DNA of 64,000 nucleotides. Source: an uncultured Halomonas sp. Its GTDB lineage: Bacteria; Pseudomonadota; Gammaproteobacteria; Pseudomonadales; Halomonadaceae. The translations under genes and the position numbers were made by a program. Positions within the stretch are counted from its first letter, which is position 1. Every line of letters begins with the position of its first letter. The stretch spans positions 35,564 through 99,563 of the forward strand of contig NZ_CAMPKE010000014.1 of NCBI RefSeq assembly GCF_946887195.1. Direction: 5' to 3'. The notes below the pieces were generated by a model that was given only the letters and a program-made list of their open reading frames with translations, did no database searches and was not told the DNA's origin. Of this stretch, positions 1 through 7,920 are shown piece by piece.

Positions 1-61
1 CGGCGACGAACAAGGTCATGGCTTCGCCGAAAGCGAGAATCTCGGGGGCGGGGCGTGGCAT
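1..61 (-). CDS. PfkB-family sugar kinase, N-terminal fragment (runs off window)
   Basis: Only the first 20 codons are inside the window. The ATG is at 61 on the minus strand, preceded by an AGGAG ribosome binding site six bases upstream. The visible N-terminus contains ILAFGEAMTLFVA, which is the first beta strand and the G-E-x-(M/L) opening typical of PfkB/ribokinase-family kinases, especially the 2-keto-3-deoxygluconate kinase type. The family phosphorylates sugars or sugar acids in the cytoplasm with ATP. Substrate and the C-terminal GAGD signature cannot be seen, so KdgK is a guess and the family is a moderate call. Confidence 0.55.
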   Translation of the reverse strand, partial: MPRPAPEILAFGEAMTLFVA

Positions 62-101
62 GCGGGCTCCTGTTGGCGGTTACTGAGTGAATGAGCGCAG
101 G

Positions 102-127
102 GTCGAGCCACTACATGCAGGCTCGAC
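102..127. repeat. Perfect 8-bp inverted repeat upstream of the kinase gene
   Basis: GTCGAGCC at 102-109 is repeated inverted as GGCTCGAC at 120-127, with a 10-base spacer. It lies 41 bases or more upstream of the PfkB-type kinase start and has no T-run on either side, so it looks more like an operator for that gene than a terminator. The rest of 62-309 is AT-rich and holds no gene that I can support. Confidence 0.35.
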
Positions 128-273
128 ATAGGAAGTAGTAAAAATACTCAATCCGCGCTCGAAATGCAGATATAAATCGAAAAATTGTTGTAAAAGTACT
201 GGTAGCGTAACGCATGTTCATCGGAGTGGCTTGACCGCAGCTATCGGACTGGCTGGTTCAGTCAATGAGGAGT

Positions 274-294
274 AACCTTAGCTAGGTTAGCTAA
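274..294. promoter_or_regulatory. Candidate autoregulatory operator of the toxin-antitoxin pair
   Basis: TTAGCTA occurs twice (278-284 and 287-293) as a direct repeat. The second copy is itself a palindrome (TTAGCTAA). The flanking AACC...GGTT arms make the left half nearly symmetric. It ends 16 bases before the antitoxin ATG, where Phd/YefM-type antitoxins usually bind to repress their own operon. Binding is inference from position and symmetry. Confidence 0.4.
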
Positions 295-309
295 TACGAG
301 TGCTGCGTG

Positions 310-552
310 ATGCAAATCAATATGCATGAGGCCAAGAGCCAACTCTCTTCGCTGGCAGAGAAAGCGCGTCAGGGCGAGAAGATCGTCATCGCGAAAGCCG
401 GCAAGCCCTGTGTCGAGCTGGTCGCGTATCGGGAGTCGCCACAGCGTCGGCCTGGCCGTTACAAGGGGCGAATCAGCATGGCTGCTGATTTCGATGAAAC
501 GCCGGAAGATCTCGTGGCGGCCTTTGAAGGCGTGCCCTTTGAGAAACAATGA
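310..552 (+). CDS. Phd/YefM-family antitoxin
   Basis: This 80-residue protein has the antitoxin pattern: an N-terminal DNA-binding part (MHEAKSQLSSLAEKARQGE, then IVIAKAGKPCVEL) and a short polar C-terminal tail that would wrap the toxin. It should neutralise the PIN RNase encoded immediately downstream and repress the operon. I start it at the ATG at 310; a GTG at 307 in the same frame is possible, and neither has a clear Shine-Dalgarno sequence. The stop overlaps the toxin start by four bases (ATGA), which implies translational coupling. The pair sits between a sugar kinase gene and the polyol island, a common place for a small mobile stabilising module. Confidence 0.85.
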   Translation: MQINMHEAKSQLSSLAEKARQGEKIVIAKAGKPCVELVAYRESPQRRPGRYKGRISMAADFDETPEDLVAAFEGVPFEKQ

Positions 553-941
553 GCATGCGCAGATTGCTGCTCGATACGCATGTTTTTCTCTGGTGGCTGG
601 CCGACGATCCTCGGCTAGGCATAACGGCTAGAGAGATCATCGCGGAACCGCGCAATACGGTATTCGTTAGTGCCGCCAGCGTCTGGGAGATCAGCATAAA
701 GAGGCAACTCGGTAAACTGAAAGCTCCCGACGACCTGGAGCGCATTATCGAGGATGAAGGCTTCATTTCCCTTCCCATCGCTCCCTTTCATGGCGAACAG
801 GCGGGCAACCTGCCCATGCATCACCGTGATCCTTTCGACCGCATGTTGATCGCCCAGGCGCAAACGGAAGGGCTTGTCCTGATGACGGCGGATAACGCAT
901 TTCCACCCTATGGGATTCGGCTGATCCAAGCGCAGATATGA
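549..941 (+). CDS. PIN-domain toxin (VapC-like ribonuclease)
   Basis: The 130-residue protein is a single PIN domain. The acidic metal-binding residues are visible: D9 in LLLDTHVFLWW, E47 in SVWEISIK, D94/D97 in HHRDPFDRM and D115 in LMTADNAF. The family cleaves RNA, often tRNA or rRNA, in a Mg-dependent way and arrests growth when the antitoxin is lost. All catalytic positions look intact, so it is probably active. It is translated from an ATG that overlaps the antitoxin stop, and converges on the transketolase gene, whose stop lies 24 bases away. The exact RNA target cannot be predicted. Confidence 0.88.
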   Translation: MSMRRLLLDTHVFLWWLADDPRLGITAREIIAEPRNTVFVSAASVWEISIKRQLGKLKAPDDLERIIEDEGFISLPIAPFHGEQAGNLPMHHRDPFDRMLIAQAQTEGLVLMTADNAFPPYGIRLIQAQI

Positions 942-965
942 CATCGCTTCGACGCCAGCGCCCTG

Positions 966-2957
966 TCAGTCCAGTAACGCTTCGGCTTGTGCAACCACAT
1001 TATCGACAGTAAAACCGAAATAGTCGAAAAGATCGGGCGCGGGCGCCGATTCGCCGTATCCAGTCATGCCGATGATGCGGCCATCGAGGCCGACAAACTT
1101 GGTCCAGTAATCGGTATGCGCGGCCTCGATAGCGATGCGGTGACGGATATGCGAGGGCAGCACGGCTTCGCGGTAGTCCACGTCCTGCCGGTCGAATAGC
1201 GTGGTGCAGGGCATGGAAACCACGCGAACGTGCCGGCCTTTGGCTTCCAGCGTGTCGGCCGATTCCATTGCCAACTGCACTTCGGAGCCGGTGGCAATCA
1301 GGATCAAATCCGGGGAGCCTTGGCAATCTCTCAGGACATAACCACCGCGCTCGATGTGTGCCATTTGTTCAGCACTACGCTTCTGTCCAATCAGGTTTTG
1401 GCGCGAAAAAACCAGCGCTGTCGGCCCGTCCTGACGCTTCAGTGCCGCTAGCCAGGCGGCAGTGGTTTCCGTCGCATCGCAGGGCCGCCAGGTCATCAGG
1501 TTGGGGGTGATGCGCAAGGCATTGAGCTGCTCGATGGGCTGATGGGTAGGGCCGTCTTCGCCCAAGCCAATCGAATCGTGGGTATAGACGAAGATCACCC
1601 GACGCTTGGCCAGTGCCGCCATGCGTACCGCGTTATGCATGTACTCCATGAAGGTCAGGAAGGTGGCGCCATAGGCAATGAAACCGCCATGCATGCTGAT
1701 GCCATTCATGATCGCGCCCATGGCGAACTCGCGAACGCCATAGTGCAGGTAGTTGCCTGCTGGGCTCATCGGGGTAATGGCCTCGGCGCCATCCCAAAAG
1801 GTCAGATTCGAGGGCGCCAGATCGGCGCTGCCACCAAGTAGCTCGGGGAGTTTGGGGCCAAGACTATTCAATGTTTCTAGGGAAGCCTTGCGCGATGCCA
1901 GGCTTTCACACGCTTGCTGTGCTTTCACCATAAGCGCAGCGCCTTCAAGATCACCGGGCAATTCGCCATTCCATCGGCGCTGGAGTTCTCTGGCTTCATC
2001 CGGGAATGCTTCGCTGTAACGCTCGAAACGAGCCTGCCAATCCGTCTCTTCCCGGTTGCCTTTATCGATGCCGTTCCAGCCCGCATAAAGGGCATCGGGA
2101 ACATGAAAGGGAGCGTGTGGCCAATCGAGCCGCTCACGGGCGGCGGCGACTTCGTCATCGCCGAGCGCGGCGCCATGGCTTGCTTCCGTGCCCTGTTTAT
2201 TGGGTGCGCCAAAGCCGATGACGGTTTTACAGATGATCAGGCTGGGTCGGGTGCGTTGCCGTTTGGCGGCTTCGATCGCCCGATCGATCTGCCCGGGTGC
2301 ATGACCATCGACATCGGCCACCACATGCCAGCCATACGCCTCGAAACGCTTGGCGGTATCGTCGGTGAACCAACCCTCGACCTCCCCATCGATGGAGATG
2401 CCATTGTCGTCGTAAAACACGGTTAGCTTGCCGAGCCCTAGCGTGCCTGCCAGGGAACAGGCCTCATGGCTGATCCCTTCCATCAGGCAGCCATCGCCGA
2501 CGAAACACCAGGTGCGGTGATCGACGATCTCATAATCGGGGCGATTGTACCGAGCGGCCAGCGTGCGCTCGGCAATCGCCATGCCGACGGCGTTTGCCAG
2601 CCCTTGGCCTAATGGACCCGTGGTCGTTTCGACGCCGGGGGTATAACCCAGTTCAGGGTGGCCCGGCGTGCGCGAATGGAGTTGCCGAAACTGCTTTATG
2701 TCATCGATCGTCAAATCATAACCGGTGAGATGCAGTAACGAGTAGAGCAACATCGAGCCGTGGCCGTTGGAGAGCACGAAGCGATCGCGATCCTGCCAGG
2801 TGGGGTTGGCCGGGTTGTGCTTGAAGTGATCGTTCCAGAGTACTTCGGCGATATCGGCCATGCCCATTGGCGCGCCGGGGTGGCCCGAGTTGGCTTTCTG
2901 TACGGCGTCCATGGATAGCGCGCGGATCGCGTTGGCCATTTCGAAGCGTGTCGGCAT
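966..2957 (-). CDS. tkt: Transketolase
   Basis: The protein is 663 residues, the usual length, and resembles E. coli TktA throughout. It transfers a two-carbon ketol unit between pentose-phosphate sugars using thiamine diphosphate. Visible landmarks are [12 protein letters not shown] near the N-terminus, the ThDP/Mg site [12 protein letters not shown] followed by [10 protein letters not shown], and the REFAMG segment with the catalytic Glu region. I chose ATG 2957, preceded by AAAGGAA, because the open frame further upstream has no transketolase similarity. It is the last gene of a leftward dhaK-dhaL-tal-tkt series, 13 bases after tal. In this context it probably disposes of erythrose 4-phosphate made by the polyol pathway rather than serving as the only housekeeping copy. 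Confidence 0.96.
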   Translation of the reverse strand: MPTRFEMANAIRALSMDAVQKANSGHPGAPMGMADIAEVLWNDHFKHNPANPTWQDRDRFVLSNGHGSMLLYSLLHLTGYDLTIDDIKQFRQLHSRTPGHPELGYTPGVETTTGPLGQGLANAVGMAIAERTLAARYNRPDYEIVDHRTWCFVGDGCLMEGISHEACSLAGTLGLGKLTVFYDDNGISIDGEVEGWFTDDTAKRFEAYGWHVVADVDGHAPGQIDRAIEAAKRQRTRPSLIICKTVIGFGAPNKQGTEASHGAALGDDEVAAARERLDWPHAPFHVPDALYAGWNGIDKGNREETDWQARFERYSEAFPDEARELQRRWNGELPGDLEGAALMVKAQQACESLASRKASLETLNSLGPKLPELLGGSADLAPSNLTFWDGAEAITPMSPAGNYLHYGVREFAMGAIMNGISMHGGFIAYGATFLTFMEYMHNAVRMAALAKRRVIFVYTHDSIGLGEDGPTHQPIEQLNALRITPNLMTWRPCDATETTAAWLAALKRQDGPTALVFSRQNLIGQKRSAEQMAHIERGGYVLRDCQGSPDLILIATGSEVQLAMESADTLEAKGRHVRVVSMPCTTLFDRQDVDYREAVLPSHIRHRIAIEAAHTDYWTKFVGLDGRIIGMTGYGESAPAPDLFDYFGFTVDNVVAQAEALLD

Positions 2958-2970
2958 CGGTGAATTCCTT

Positions 2971-3933
2971 TCAGCGGTTTGCGGCCAGGCGATCGGCGAG
3001 CAGCTTCTCGAGACAAGCCTGGTCATCGGCGAAACGCCGGATGCCTTCGGCCAGCTTGTCGTTGGCCATGGCGTCCTGATTGTGCTGCCAGCGAAATTCG
3101 CCCTCGCCCAAGGCAAGTGGCTTTTTATCGCGCCGGTCGGTAAAGGCGACTTGGCGTTTTATCGGCTCATCGCGGGCATCGAGCGCTTCAAGCAACGCGG
3201 GCGAAATGGTCAGCCGGTGGCATCCCGCCAGCGCCAATACCTGGCCGATATTGCGGAAGCTGGCACCCATCACCACGGTATCGTAACCGCCCCGATCGGC
3301 GCGCTCGCACACCGCTTTCACGAACTGCACGCCCGGGTCGTTGTGCGCTGTGAAGGTTTGGCCGGTCTTGGCGGTATGCCAATCGGTGACCCGGCCAACG
3401 AACGGTGAAATCAGGAACACGCCGGCGTCGAAACAGGCTTGTGCCTGCGCGTGGCTGAATAGCAGCGTCAGATTGCACTGAATGCCCTTCTTTTCGAGGA
3501 CCTCGGCGGCGCGGATTCCCTCCCAGGTCGAGGCCAGCTTGATCAGCACGCTATCGCTTGAGATACCGCGTTCGGCGTACATCTCGATCAATTCGTGAGC
3601 CTTGCGAATGCTGCCTTGCGTATCGAACGAGAGCGTCGCCGCCACTTCGGTCGAGACCCTTCCCGGGACAAGGCCGGCGATTTCGCTGCCCATGGCGACT
3701 GCAAGGCGATCCACCGTCCGATCGATCTGGGCCTGTCGGTCGTGGCTAGCGGCCTTGGCTTCGGCCACTATCTCGTCGATCAAGGGCCGATAAGCGGGCA
3801 GGCCGAAAGCCTTGAGAATCAGCGATGGATTGGTGGTGGCATCATGAGGCTGATAACGTCTGATGGCATCGAGATCGCCGGTGTCGGCAACCACCAGGGA
3901 AAGCGCCTTCAGGGCGTCGAGCTGCGAGGTCAT
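2971..3933 (-). CDS. tal: Transaldolase (TalB type)
   Basis: The 320-residue protein matches the classical TalB subfamily. It moves a dihydroxyacetone unit between sugar phosphates, for example erythrose 4-phosphate plus fructose 6-phosphate to sedoheptulose 7-phosphate plus glyceraldehyde 3-phosphate. The Schiff-base lysine is K132 in VLIKLAST, the same number as in E. coli. The N-terminal DATTNPSLI and the ...VGRVTDWH segment are also conserved. The start at 3933 (GGAG seven bases upstream) gives the standard length; in-frame ATGs at 3945 and 3960 would add only a few residues. It lies 46 bases after dhaL and 13 before tkt, so the three are probably cotranscribed. Confidence 0.95.
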   Translation of the reverse strand: MTSQLDALKALSLVVADTGDLDAIRRYQPHDATTNPSLILKAFGLPAYRPLIDEIVAEAKAASHDRQAQIDRTVDRLAVAMGSEIAGLVPGRVSTEVAATLSFDTQGSIRKAHELIEMYAERGISSDSVLIKLASTWEGIRAAEVLEKKGIQCNLTLLFSHAQAQACFDAGVFLISPFVGRVTDWHTAKTGQTFTAHNDPGVQFVKAVCERADRGGYDTVVMGASFRNIGQVLALAGCHRLTISPALLEALDARDEPIKRQVAFTDRRDKKPLALGEGEFRWQHNQDAMANDKLAEGIRRFADDQACLEKLLADRLAANR

Positions 3934-3979
3934 GCTGGGCTCCATTGCTTGGATAGCCATAAAGGAATCGCCGATAGCT

Positions 3980-4633
3980 TCAGGCGGCCGATTTTTCCAA
4001 GCGCGATTCGGTACTGTCGGCAAGTTGCGTCAGCAATAGCCAGCAGGAGACGGCGCCAGCATCGAGATGGCCTTTGGAGCGCTCTCCAAGGCGCGCGGCA
4101 CGTCCGATTTTGGCCTCGAGTTCCCGGGTCGAATCCCTGCCCTGCAACGCGCCTTCGCGTAGCGCCTGTAAGGCATCGGGAAAACTTTTCCGTGCTTCGA
4201 GTGCCTGTTGGTAAGCTTGAATGGCGGGCACCAGCGTATCGATCATGCACTTGTCGCCGACCTTGGCATCGCTGATGCCCTGAAAGGCGCTCTGGCCCGA
4301 GACGAGCATGTCACCGAATGTTCTGGCATCGATGGTATCGGTATCCTTCACCGCGCTCGACATGCCCAGAAACAGGCTGCCGTAGAGTGGTCCCATCGAT
4401 CCGCCGATCGATCCCATCAGCGTGGTGGCAAGCGTGCCGAGCGCCTTCGACAAGGACAGGTCGCGCCCCTCGACCGACTCGCCGCAGAGTCGAAAGCCCT
4501 TGGCCATGTTGATGCCATGATCGCCATCGCCGATGGCGCCATCGATCTCGCTGAGATAGTTGCGGTTCTCCAGGATGACGCCAACGAGATCCTGAAGTAT
4601 TGCCGTGCCTTTAGTGGCGTTTAGGAACTGCAT
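3980..4633 (-). CDS. dhaL: Dihydroxyacetone/erythrulose kinase, ADP/ATP-binding subunit (DhaL)
   Basis: This 217-residue all-helical DAK2-type subunit carries the nucleotide and Mg site in EIDGAIGDGDHG. D31, D36 and D38 fall where E. coli DhaL coordinates Mg-nucleotide. A downstream GSIGGSMGPLYGSLF loop is also typical. DhaL passes phosphate to the ketose held covalently by DhaK. In E. coli the nucleotide is recharged by the PTS protein DhaM, but no dhaM is in this window, so the phosphate donor (PEP through a remote DhaM, or free ATP) is open. The gene follows dhaK by 36 bases. Given the erythritol-type dehydrogenase and RpiB-like isomerase across the divergent promoter, erythrulose is a more likely substrate than dihydroxyacetone. 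Confidence 0.9.
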   Translation of the reverse strand: MQFLNATKGTAILQDLVGVILENRNYLSEIDGAIGDGDHGINMAKGFRLCGESVEGRDLSLSKALGTLATTLMGSIGGSMGPLYGSLFLGMSSAVKDTDTIDARTFGDMLVSGQSAFQGISDAKVGDKCMIDTLVPAIQAYQQALEARKSFPDALQALREGALQGRDSTRELEAKIGRAARLGERSKGHLDAGAVSCWLLLTQLADSTESRLEKSAA

Positions 4634-4669
4634 CGCCTGTCTCCAGAGGGTGAACGAAATGTCTTCGCG

Positions 4670-5662
4670 TTACTGAGTGATAGCCAGCGATCTGGCGGGC
4701 GCATCGAGCAGGGCCTTCAATTCCTCGTCCAGCACCATGACGGTCAAGGTGGCGCCCATCATCTCGAGCGAGGTGAAATAATTGCCGATGTAGGTGCGAT
4801 GAACCGTGGCCCCTTCTGCATCCAGCCGATCGGCGACATGGGCGTAAAGCAGGTTGAGCTCCATGACCGGCGTTGCACCGAGCCCGGATAGCAAGACGGC
4901 AACCTGGGTGCCTGGGGAGAGCGGTCGATCGTTGAGTACGGTGTCGCACATGGCCTTTGCCATGTCGACGGCGCCGGTGAGTGGCACCACCGCAATGCCC
5001 GGCTCGCCATGATGGCCGATGCCGAGTTCCATGGTGCCAGGTTCGATCGAGAAATTCGGTTTGCCGTTGGCGGCAATCGTGCAACTGCTCAGGCCGATAC
5101 CGATACTCGAGCATGCATCGACCGCTTTTTGCGCCAGGCGAATGACCTCATCCAGGCTATCGCCGCGCGCGGCCGCGGCGCCACCTATCTTCCACATCAT
5201 GATCTCACCGGCAACGCCACGCCGCTTGTCGCGCTGGTCGGCGGATGCCGAGGCAACATCGTCGCGCGCGACGACGGTCTTGACGTCGATGCCTTCCAGC
5301 TCGGCCATCTGTCGGGCCATTTTCACGTTCATGTTGTCGCCCGCGTAGTTGCCATAAAGGCAGGCGACGCCCTGGCCTCGATCCGCGACGCGAAACGCTT
5401 CGAGGAATGCATCGGCAGTCGGCGACGAAAAGATTTCGCCGATCGCGACGGCATCGCATAACCCCTCGCCGATATATCCCAGAAATGCGGGCTCATGACC
5501 CGAGCCGCCTCCCGTCACGACGCCGACCTTATCGGTGGCGTCCTTGGAATATTTCAGAACGCGAGGGTGCTGAGTCGCCGCATAGAGAGAAGGGGAAGCA
5601 CGCAAGTATCCCCTGATGGCGTCGTCCACCACGTTGTCGGGGTCATTGATGATGCGCTGCAT
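4670..5662 (-). CDS. dhaK: Dihydroxyacetone/erythrulose kinase, substrate-binding subunit (DhaK)
   Basis: The 330-residue DAK1-type protein holds the ketose substrate. The glycine-rich GGGSGHEP (residues 51-58), the GDN with D109, and HHGEPG with H218 are all present. H218 matches the E. coli histidine that forms the covalent hemiaminal with the substrate carbonyl. The sequence is closer to the DAK branch with YIGEG...IGEIFSSPTADAF than to E. coli DhaK itself. This fits the D- and L-erythrulose kinases known from four-carbon polyol pathways, although specificity cannot be read directly. AGAGGAAA lies just before the ATG. It is the first gene of the leftward operon and faces the RpiB-like gene across a 405-bp regulatory region. 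Confidence 0.9.
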   Translation of the reverse strand: MQRIINDPDNVVDDAIRGYLRASPSLYAATQHPRVLKYSKDATDKVGVVTGGGSGHEPAFLGYIGEGLCDAVAIGEIFSSPTADAFLEAFRVADRGQGVACLYGNYAGDNMNVKMARQMAELEGIDVKTVVARDDVASASADQRDKRRGVAGEIMMWKIGGAAAARGDSLDEVIRLAQKAVDACSSIGIGLSSCTIAANGKPNFSIEPGTMELGIGHHGEPGIAVVPLTGAVDMAKAMCDTVLNDRPLSPGTQVAVLLSGLGATPVMELNLLYAHVADRLDAEGATVHRTYIGNYFTSLEMMGATLTVMVLDEELKALLDAPARSLAITQ

Positions 5663-5774
5663 GGCGATTTCCTCTCATTTTGTTTTTACGAATCCGGATG
5701 GCGCTAAGTCGTCATGATGGCGTCGCGGGTTAACGAGCGCTAGCGAGGATCGGTGGTAGGTGATCCGGCATATG

Positions 5775-5791
5775 TGTTCGTGTTATGAACA
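5775..5791. promoter_or_regulatory. Candidate SorC-family operator 1 (palindrome)
   Basis: TGTTC-(7)-GAACA forms a perfect 5-bp palindrome, TGTTCGTGTTATGAACA, 113 bases upstream of dhaK. The TATGAACA half resembles the TGAACATA elements at 6012 and 7673. SorC-family regulators commonly bind dyad elements, and the only regulator in the island is SorC-type. The assignment is inference. Confidence 0.45.
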
Positions 5792-6011
5792 AATGATTAA
5801 GCACTGAAGTGAATAGTGTCAAGCTGGGCACGGTGCATCAGAATTAGACTTTAGGCTAATTTTGTAAGTAGGTTCTACTTTTTTATGTGTTAAATCAAAT
5901 GTCTATTCGAGGTCTGGAGGTGCGCAAACGATATCAGTCGGTGGAATGTTGTAAAAACTTCAGTTTCGATAGCTGACTTTAGACTTTACAAAAGATCGTA
6001 TGCTGATATTT

Positions 6012-6019
6012 TGAACATA
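6012..6019. promoter_or_regulatory. Candidate SorC-family operator 2
   Basis: TGAACATA lies 49 bases upstream of the RpiB-like gene's ATG, in a position that would block transcription start or elongation. It is the exact reverse complement of the TATGTTCA pair found before the dehydrogenase gene at 7673-7688. Confidence 0.4.
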
Positions 6020-6067
6020 AGAGTGTTGGCACCATGAACCCACAGGCTATCGAGGAGGTTTCATTCC

Positions 6068-6556
6068 ATGGTCAACAGAGGTGACGTTCCGTTGCGAATC
6101 GCCCTGGGAGGCGATGAAGCGGCGTATGAGCTCAAGGAGGCGCTACTCGAGCACATCGGCGATCTTGGGTATGAGGTGCATGATTTCGGCACCTACAACG
6201 CGGAGCCGGTTCTGTATCCCGATGTAGCGGTAACCGTCGCCAAGGCCATCGTTTCTGGGGAATTCGAACGCGGCATCCTCGTTTGCGGCACGGGAATCGG
6301 CGTTGCCATTTCGGCGAACAAGATCCAGGGGATTCGCGCTGCCCAGGCGCACGATACCTACTCGGCGGCCAAGGCACGCTCGAGCAACGATGCGCAGATT
6401 CTCGCCCTCGGCGCGCGGGTCGTCGGCACGGAGCTGGCCAAGAGTATCGTCACGGTATTTTTGAGCACGGAGTTCGGTGGCGGCGCGTCTGCGGAAAAAG
6501 TGGCGCGCATCGCCGATTACGAAAAAGAGGCGTTTCGCGATCCACCGCAAACGTGA
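6068..6556 (+). CDS. RpiB/LacAB-family sugar-phosphate isomerase, probable D-erythrulose 4-phosphate isomerase
   Basis: The 162-residue protein is an RpiB-fold aldose-ketose isomerase. The catalytic cysteine loop VCGTGIG is intact (C73), and the GARVVG and ANK segments are conserved. Two positions differ from ribose 5-phosphate isomerase B: the usual D-H is D16-E17 in GGDEAAY, and the histidine before N-D that opens the ribofuranose ring is S106 in SSNDAQIL. A four-carbon 4-phosphate cannot form a furanose, so loss of ring-opening residues fits conversion of D-erythrulose 4-phosphate to D-erythrose 4-phosphate. Such RpiB homologues are known in erythritol/threitol pathways (DerI of Mycobacterium smegmatis). 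GAGGAGG before the ATG suggests high expression. It starts the rightward gene series. Confidence 0.85.
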   Translation: MVNRGDVPLRIALGGDEAAYELKEALLEHIGDLGYEVHDFGTYNAEPVLYPDVAVTVAKAIVSGEFERGILVCGTGIGVAISANKIQGIRAAQAHDTYSAAKARSSNDAQILALGARVVGTELAKSIVTVFLSTEFGGGASAEKVARIADYEKEAFRDPPQT

Positions 6557-6634
6557 GCCGGGTATCGAAGCCGTCGATGAAGCCTGTGGTATCTTGTGCC
6601 GGTCACTACCGCCAGGCCGCACGGGACCGTTGTC

Positions 6635-7609
6635 ATGAATGAGCGCTTCGAGAATGCCGATATCTCGCTGATGACCGAGATCGCCACTCTCTATTACGTC
6701 GAGGGCGAGACTCAAGAGGTGATCGCCAACCGTTTGGGCATTTCGCGCGTCAAGGCGGGACGCCTGCTGAAGCGAGCCCATGCCGAAGGCATCGTCGATG
6801 TCAGGGTGCGTCAGCATCCGGCGGTGAGTGCTGAAATCGAACAGGAACTGATCAGGCGTTTCGGTATCAAGCGTGCGCTCATCGCACTCGATCATTCGAA
6901 CCCTGACTTGCAGCGTTCGGGCGTGGCCAGTCTGGTCGCCGACCACCTGACGCGCCGCTTGCTCGATGGGGCGATCGTCGCAGTGGGCATGGGACGCAAT
7001 GTCGGCGAGGTGGCCGACAACGTCTTCGAGCAGGGTGGGCGGCAATGCTCCTTCGTGTGTGCGATCGGCGGGTCGCTACGCGCCGGGGAGTACATGAATC
7101 CCGATCATATCTGCCGGCGCCTGGCCATGAAGTTCGGCGGCGACAGCGAGACGCTGTATGCCCCGGCCCTGGTCCAGAACCCCGCACTGCGTGACTCCAT
7201 GTACGAGAACCCGACCGTCAGGCAGACGCTGGATCGCGCCAGAAGGGCCGATATCGCCATGATCGGCGTCGGTGACTTGAGCGAGGACAGCAATATGGTC
7301 CGCATGGGCTGGTTCTCACCGCAGGAAATTGCCGAGGCCAGGCTGTCGGGAACCGTGGGAGACATGATGGGCTACGACTTCATCGATATTCATGGCAAGC
7401 CCTCCGCAACGCCCATGCAGGGGCGGGTCATCGGGCTGACCATTGGCGATTTGGCGCGGATACCCGACGTCATCGCGATCGCCAGTGAAAATACCAAGGC
7501 GGCCGGTATCCTGGGTGCCTTGCGCACCGGCGTCATCGATACGCTGGCGACCAGCGCCACCAATGCGCATACCATTCTTCGCCTGGATGAAGCCACCTCG
7601 GCTTCGTGA
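6635..7609 (+). CDS. SorC/DeoR-type sugar-phosphate-responsive transcriptional regulator
   Basis: The 324-residue protein has the SorC layout: an N-terminal helix-turn-helix at about residues 10-45 (ISLMTEIATLYYVEG, then QEVIANRLGISRVKAGRLLKRA) and a sugar-phosphate-binding domain with VGMGRNV, MIGVGDL and IGLTIGDL. SorC regulators, including EryD of erythritol operons, are usually released from DNA by a phosphorylated pathway intermediate. I use ATG 6635; a GTG at 6596 would add 13 residues that look non-family. It lies 78 bases after the isomerase gene and before the dehydrogenase and transporter, so it is probably the local controller acting on the GAACA-type sites. Confidence 0.92.
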   Translation: MNERFENADISLMTEIATLYYVEGETQEVIANRLGISRVKAGRLLKRAHAEGIVDVRVRQHPAVSAEIEQELIRRFGIKRALIALDHSNPDLQRSGVASLVADHLTRRLLDGAIVAVGMGRNVGEVADNVFEQGGRQCSFVCAIGGSLRAGEYMNPDHICRRLAMKFGGDSETLYAPALVQNPALRDSMYENPTVRQTLDRARRADIAMIGVGDLSEDSNMVRMGWFSPQEIAEARLSGTVGDMMGYDFIDIHGKPSATPMQGRVIGLTIGDLARIPDVIAIASENTKAAGILGALRTGVIDTLATSATNAHTILRLDEATSAS

Positions 7610-7616
7610 ACGCTCC

Positions 7617-7636
7617 AGAGCGCCCGCTCTTTCTTT
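7617..7636 (+). terminator. Weak Rho-independent terminator after the SorC gene
   Basis: AGAGC and GCTCT form a 5-bp stem around GCCC, followed by TTCTTT. It begins eight bases after the regulator stop codon. The short stem makes it a weak or partial terminator. Confidence 0.4.
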
Positions 7637-7672
7637 GCGCTTAAGCCATTTGAGCGAGTTTTATGCTCCCTG

Positions 7673-7688
7673 TATGTTCATATGTTCA
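7673..7688. promoter_or_regulatory. Candidate SorC-family operator 3 (tandem TATGTTCA)
   Basis: TATGTTCA is repeated back to back. It sits 233 bases before the dehydrogenase start, within the 311-bp gap 7610-7920. The gap otherwise holds the weak terminator, AT-rich sequence near 7765-7815 that may contain the promoter of the dehydrogenase-transporter operon, and no gene. The same 8-mer, inverted, lies before the isomerase gene. Confidence 0.45.
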
Positions 7689-7920
7689 GCATCAGTGATG
7701 GATGAGCATATGGGCTGGCGTGCTCCTGAAGCGAGGCTGGAGGGGCATCAATTGATGCTTGCAGATTATCTTTAATAAAATCATATGCTTATAGAGTGCG
7801 CCTAAAGTATAAGAAGGATTTCGCCTCAATGGCGTTGACCTGGCTATACTGAAAAGCGTTAATTCATTTGAGCAGAATAAGATCAAATGATAAGTCAAGC
7901 CGAGTCAGTGGAGGCCATTC

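Larger units (their letters stand above)
5663..6067. promoter_or_regulatory. Divergent promoter region between dhaK and the RpiB-like gene
   Basis: This 405-bp stretch is much richer in A and T than the flanking genes and contains no credible gene. It must drive dhaK-dhaL-tal-tkt leftward and the RpiB-like gene rightward. Two copies of a GAACA/TGTTC motif lie here (listed separately). There is also a pair of similar blocks, GACTTTAGGCT near 5848 and GACTTTAGACT near 5975, associated with TTTTGTAA and its inverse TTTACAAAA. I see no consensus -35/-10 pair that I would trust. A strong GAGGAGG ribosome binding site precedes the rightward ATG. Confidence 0.65.

Noticed and set aside
2957..3116. 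Upstream extension of transketolase by 53 residues
   Set aside because: The extra residues overlap the tal gene and have no transketolase similarity. ATG 2957 has a good ribosome binding site.
6034..6084. A 16-codon ATG frame overlapping the start of the RpiB-like gene, possible leader peptide
   Set aside because: It has no ribosome binding site of its own. It merely spans the GAGGAGG of the real gene, and no regulatory codon run is seen.
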